Position numbers and translations under genes: made by a program | The notes under the pieces: model-generated | What the model was told of the DNA's origin: nothing | Database searches by the model: none | The model's input: only the letters and a program-made list of their open reading frames with translations | Origin: Lachnospiraceae bacterium | GTDB lineage: Bacteria > Bacillota > Clostridia > Lachnospirales > Lachnospiraceae | Length of the DNA: 64,000 nucleotides | Direction: 5' to 3' | NCBI GenBank assembly: GCA_017436305.1 | Contig: JAFSDJ010000066.1 | Coordinates: forward strand, 22,001 to 86,000 | Shown here: positions 61,734 to 64,000 of the stretch, piece by piece | Layout: the number at the start of each line of letters is the position of its first letter | How positions within the stretch are numbered: the stretch's first letter is position 1

Positions 61734-63470
61734 CTATACTCTTAATTGGAATTTCGCTACCAACTCATCCATGCTTGTTGCCTGTGCTGACAATTCTTCG
61801 CTGGTGGCAGATGACTCTTCTGCTGTTGCAGAATTATTTTGCACAACTTCTGAAATTCTGTTAATTCCTTCATGTGCCTGCTCTATAGACTCTACCTGTA
61901 ATTTAATATTTTCACTCAATTCTTTGGAAATATCCGCAATACCTTTTACAGAAGATACAACTTCTTCCAACACTTCTGCTGTCTTTAATGCAGCCTTCGT
62001 ACCTGCATTAATTTCATTTACGGAACCTTCTATTAATTCTCTTGTATTAACAGCTGATTTTGCACTCTGTTCTGCAAGGTTACGAATTTGGTCTGCTACA
62101 ACTGCAAATCCCTTGCCTGCATCTCCTGCTCTCGCCGCTTCAATAGCTGCATTTAAACTTAATAAATTAGTCTGAGATGCAATATCTTCAATCTCACCGA
62201 TAATGCTTTCAATCTCACTGGAAGTTTCACTGATACGTTCCATGGTAGATACCATGCCTTTCATTTCAGCCTGACTTGCCTCCGCTGATACTGCACAACT
62301 TTCTGCTTTACAGTATGCATTGTTCATATCAACTGCACATCCTTCCAGGCCACTAGTCAGCTCATCCATAGTTGCCTGCATTTCTTCAATAGAAGCCGCT
62401 TGGTCTGTTGCTCCTTCTGCTAATGCCTGTGCACCTTCTGCTAAATTGGAGGAACCTGCTGATACCATTTCAGATGCATTTCTTACATCTTTTAATGCGG
62501 TATCCATTTTACGGTTCATCTGTCGGATAGCTAATAATAATCCTTCATATTCACCTATATATTCCTCTTCGCAGGAAGTTTTAATATTGAAATTACCATC
62601 TGCCATCTGATTCAGTAAGCCTTCTAAATCTTCAAAGATTTTCTGTAATTTCGCTGTTGTTGCTGAAACTGTCCGTACCATCTCTCCCACTTCATCGTCT
62701 TCATGATAATCCGGGAATGGGGATGAAATATCACCTTTTTCAAAAGTTTCCAAACGGTCACTTAATTCATTTAAAGGTTTTGAAATTCCATTAGCAATAA
62801 CTACACTAACTCTTCTGGAAATAACAACGATTGCAACTGTTAAAATTGCCATGAGAATCAAAGCACTATATTCTAAAACATTGCACACCTTTTCCATTTC
62901 ATGTTCTTTTTCAATATTAACATTCATCAGATTTAAGGTTACCTCATCCAATTTTTCATACAATGGTGCAAGTTCATTTATTGCTTTTTCCTGTGCTTTA
63001 CGGCATAAATCCTGGTCTGTAGTTGCCCCTATCTCAATAACTTCTGCTTCCACTTTAAAATAATTTTCCAATGCTTCTTTAATCTCAGCATAAGCCGCAT
63101 GACCTTCTGCTGTCACCATTGTTTTTTCAATATCAGCTAAACGTTCATAAGTTTTTTCCTTACGTGTAGCATGCTTTTCTAATAAAGAATCAATCAACTC
63201 TTGGTCTTCATAACCGATAATACCACGCATGTTAGAACGGCACTCAGCATATTCGTTCATAAACAATGCGATATCCCCTTGTGGCAATGCATAATTGTTC
63301 ATTGCATTCTTAAAATTTGACGTTACTACTACAATGCCAATTAAGCCAATCAAGGAGGCAATTGCAGAAATAATGCTTACGATATTGAAGGCTTTTTTAA
63401 GACGCTTTTCAATTCGTACACCTCTAAAATTGAAGAAATTTCCCGAAGTTTTACTTTTTTGTTTTCCCAT
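61734..63470 (-). CDS. Methyl-accepting chemotaxis protein
   Basis: The 578-residue receptor has a cytoplasmic start, a membrane segment (about 27-50), a helical extracellular four-helix-bundle sensor (about 52-203), a second membrane segment (about 205-225), HAMP (about 226-280, followed by a second HAMP-like stretch) and a signalling domain. The signalling tip is the canonical [23 protein letters not shown] (in adjoining parts) followed by [19 protein letters not shown]. No CheW-binding pentapeptide tail is seen. No other chemotaxis genes are in the window, so the ligand and array partners are unknown. Confidence 0.95.
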   Translation of the reverse strand: MGKQKSKTSGNFFNFRGVRIEKRLKKAFNIVSIISAIASLIGLIGIVVVTSNFKNAMNNYALPQGDIALFMNEYAECRSNMRGIIGYEDQELIDSLLEKHATRKEKTYERLADIEKTMVTAEGHAAYAEIKEALENYFKVEAEVIEIGATTDQDLCRKAQEKAINELAPLYEKLDEVTLNLMNVNIEKEHEMEKVCNVLEYSALILMAILTVAIVVISRRVSVVIANGISKPLNELSDRLETFEKGDISSPFPDYHEDDEVGEMVRTVSATTAKLQKIFEDLEGLLNQMADGNFNIKTSCEEEYIGEYEGLLLAIRQMNRKMDTALKDVRNASEMVSAGSSNLAEGAQALAEGATDQAASIEEMQATMDELTSGLEGCAVDMNNAYCKAESCAVSAEASQAEMKGMVSTMERISETSSEIESIIGEIEDIASQTNLLSLNAAIEAARAGDAGKGFAVVADQIRNLAEQSAKSAVNTRELIEGSVNEINAGTKAALKTAEVLEEVVSSVKGIADISKELSENIKLQVESIEQAHEGINRISEVVQNNSATAEESSATSEELSAQATSMDELVAKFQLRV

Positions 63471-63508
63471 GACACCCTCTCCTCTTTAGTTAGTATTTAA
63501 TCATGACT

Positions 63509-63537
63509 ATTTTACCATATTTCCATTTCTAATTCAA
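63509..63537 (-). promoter_or_regulatory. Promoter of the chemotaxis receptor gene
   Basis: TTGAAT (63532-63537), 17 bases, TAAAAT (63509-63514) on the minus strand, about 40 bases before the ATG, which has a GAGGAGAG site. No sigma-D-type motif was seen. The bases from 63541 to 63663 hold nothing recognisable. Confidence 0.65.
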
Positions 63538-63663
63538 CTTTTTCGCCTATTTTTTTACGGCTAAAGCAGATTAATATATATTCAAAATTTCACTGAATTT
63601 TGCAAGCTTTCTTTTAAAGATATTGCTAAATGATTTGGACTTCACAACTTCATCCCCTATACT

Positions 63664-63852
63664 TCATACTTCTATTCTAGTTTTCATTTCCGGGATACTA
63701 CAAAGGAAGTTCGTTGCTGTTTTATCGACAGTTCCTCCACCTAAATCTCCGTGTAATTTTCTTTTTCTATTATCAGAGTATGTAATGGTCAATTCATAAC
63801 TGCAACCATCACACACCTCGCATTCAATAATTTCTATCCATGGACGATAGAG
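63664..63852 (-). pseudogene. Truncated coding remnant
   Basis: A minus-strand frame of 62 codons is open from an upstream stop codon to a TGA at 63664-63666. It looks coding: it contains PWIEIIECEVCDGCSYELTI and later RKLHGDLGGGTVDKT, with sensible codon use. It has no ATG start or ribosome-binding site and appears to lack its N-terminal part. I do not recognise the family. The missing end faces the possible insertion sequence to its right, so disruption by that element is likely. Confidence 0.4.
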
Positions 63853-63925
63853 TCATATTACTCAAACTTCGCACATTAAAATGTGCCTATGCACCTTGAA
63901 AATTCAATAATAACTGGCATAAAAA

Positions 63926-64000
63926 TAGCATGAAACCGAAGGTTTTGGTATAATTGAGTTGCTAGAAACAATTACAAACCGGAGGCTCATGCTATGAATA
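63926..64000 (+). mobile_element. Probable left end of an insertion sequence with the first codons of a transposase
   Basis: The plus strand has an extended -10 (TGGTATAAT, 63946-63954), GGAGG (63981-63985) and an ATG at 63994-63996, after which the window ends. An 8-base inverted repeat, TAGCATGA (63926-63933) and TCATGCTA (63987-63994), spans the region; its right arm covers the space between the ribosome-binding site and the start codon. Such arrangements protect insertion sequences from read-through transcription. The element type cannot be named from two codons. Confidence 0.35.

Noticed and set aside
63891-63910. CACCTTGAAAATTCAATAA, similar to sequences found beside rRNA genes in Firmicutes
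   Set aside because: No 16S, 23S or tRNA sequence adjoins it; the resemblance is short and A/T-rich.
1-64000. CRISPR array, tRNA genes, T-box leaders
   Set aside because: No regularly spaced repeats, no cloverleaf patterns and no T-box core sequence were seen while reading the intergenic regions.

Overview
The window is a low-GC stretch from a spore-former-type member of the Clostridia. The gene set and local gene orders (recA-recX-rny, argR-recN-spoIVB-spo0A, the eight-gene spoIIIA operon, PolC, RqcH, the MEP isoprenoid pathway) point to a Lachnospiraceae-like bacterium; genus is not claimed. Nearly all genes lie on the minus strand, so transcription runs mainly from high to low coordinates. 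The exceptions are an HD-GYP gene at 57.1-58.2 kb, a candidate small RNA near 38.9 kb and the last bases of the window.

Layout. 0-5.1 kb: a Nudix fragment, an aspartate aminotransferase, then rny, recX and recA, with two SOS boxes at the recA promoter. 5.6-12.5 kb: rimO-pgsA-cinA followed by a zinc-ribbon membrane protein and a secreted papain-like protease. 12.6-18 kb: yicC-gmk-rpoZ, rqcH, glgA. 18-20 kb: spoIVB and a Spo0A homologue that has lost most of its receiver domain. 20-28.6 kb: xseA-xseB-ispA-dxs-tlyA-nadK-argR-recN, with nusB upstream. 28.6-33.2 kb: asp23, a transglutaminase-like lipoprotein, prfC, deoB. 33.3-38.7 kb: spoIIIAA-AH, with a long hairpin between AG and AH. 39-46 kb: a secreted fibronectin-III-like protein, polC, ispG. 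46.2-49.4 kb: mntP behind a manganese riboswitch, an unlisted 51-residue gene, and a Ser/Thr kinase with a PP2C phosphatase. 49.6-54.8 kb: pyrH-frr-uppS-cdsA-dxr-rseP. 54.8-63.5 kb: bactofilin, a membrane-anchored NodB deacetylase, an HD-GYP protein, a hybrid histidine kinase, a two-receiver regulator and a chemotaxis receptor. 63.5-64 kb: a gene remnant and what looks like the left end of an insertion sequence.

How genes work together. dxs, dxr and ispG supply MEP-pathway steps; ispA and uppS extend the prenyl chains toward undecaprenyl phosphate; cdsA and pgsA make phospholipid. recA, recX, recN, xseAB and polC form a repair and replication set. SpoIVB and the SpoIIIA channel belong to forespore signalling, and their reading frames look intact although the adjacent Spo0A has lost its phospho-acceptor region. 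The 55-63 kb block is a signalling and envelope neighbourhood.

Start codons were chosen from ribosome-binding sites and family N-termini, so several differ from the longest open frame. No tRNA, rRNA or CRISPR array was seen. Promoter, operator and small-RNA calls come from reading the sequence by eye.
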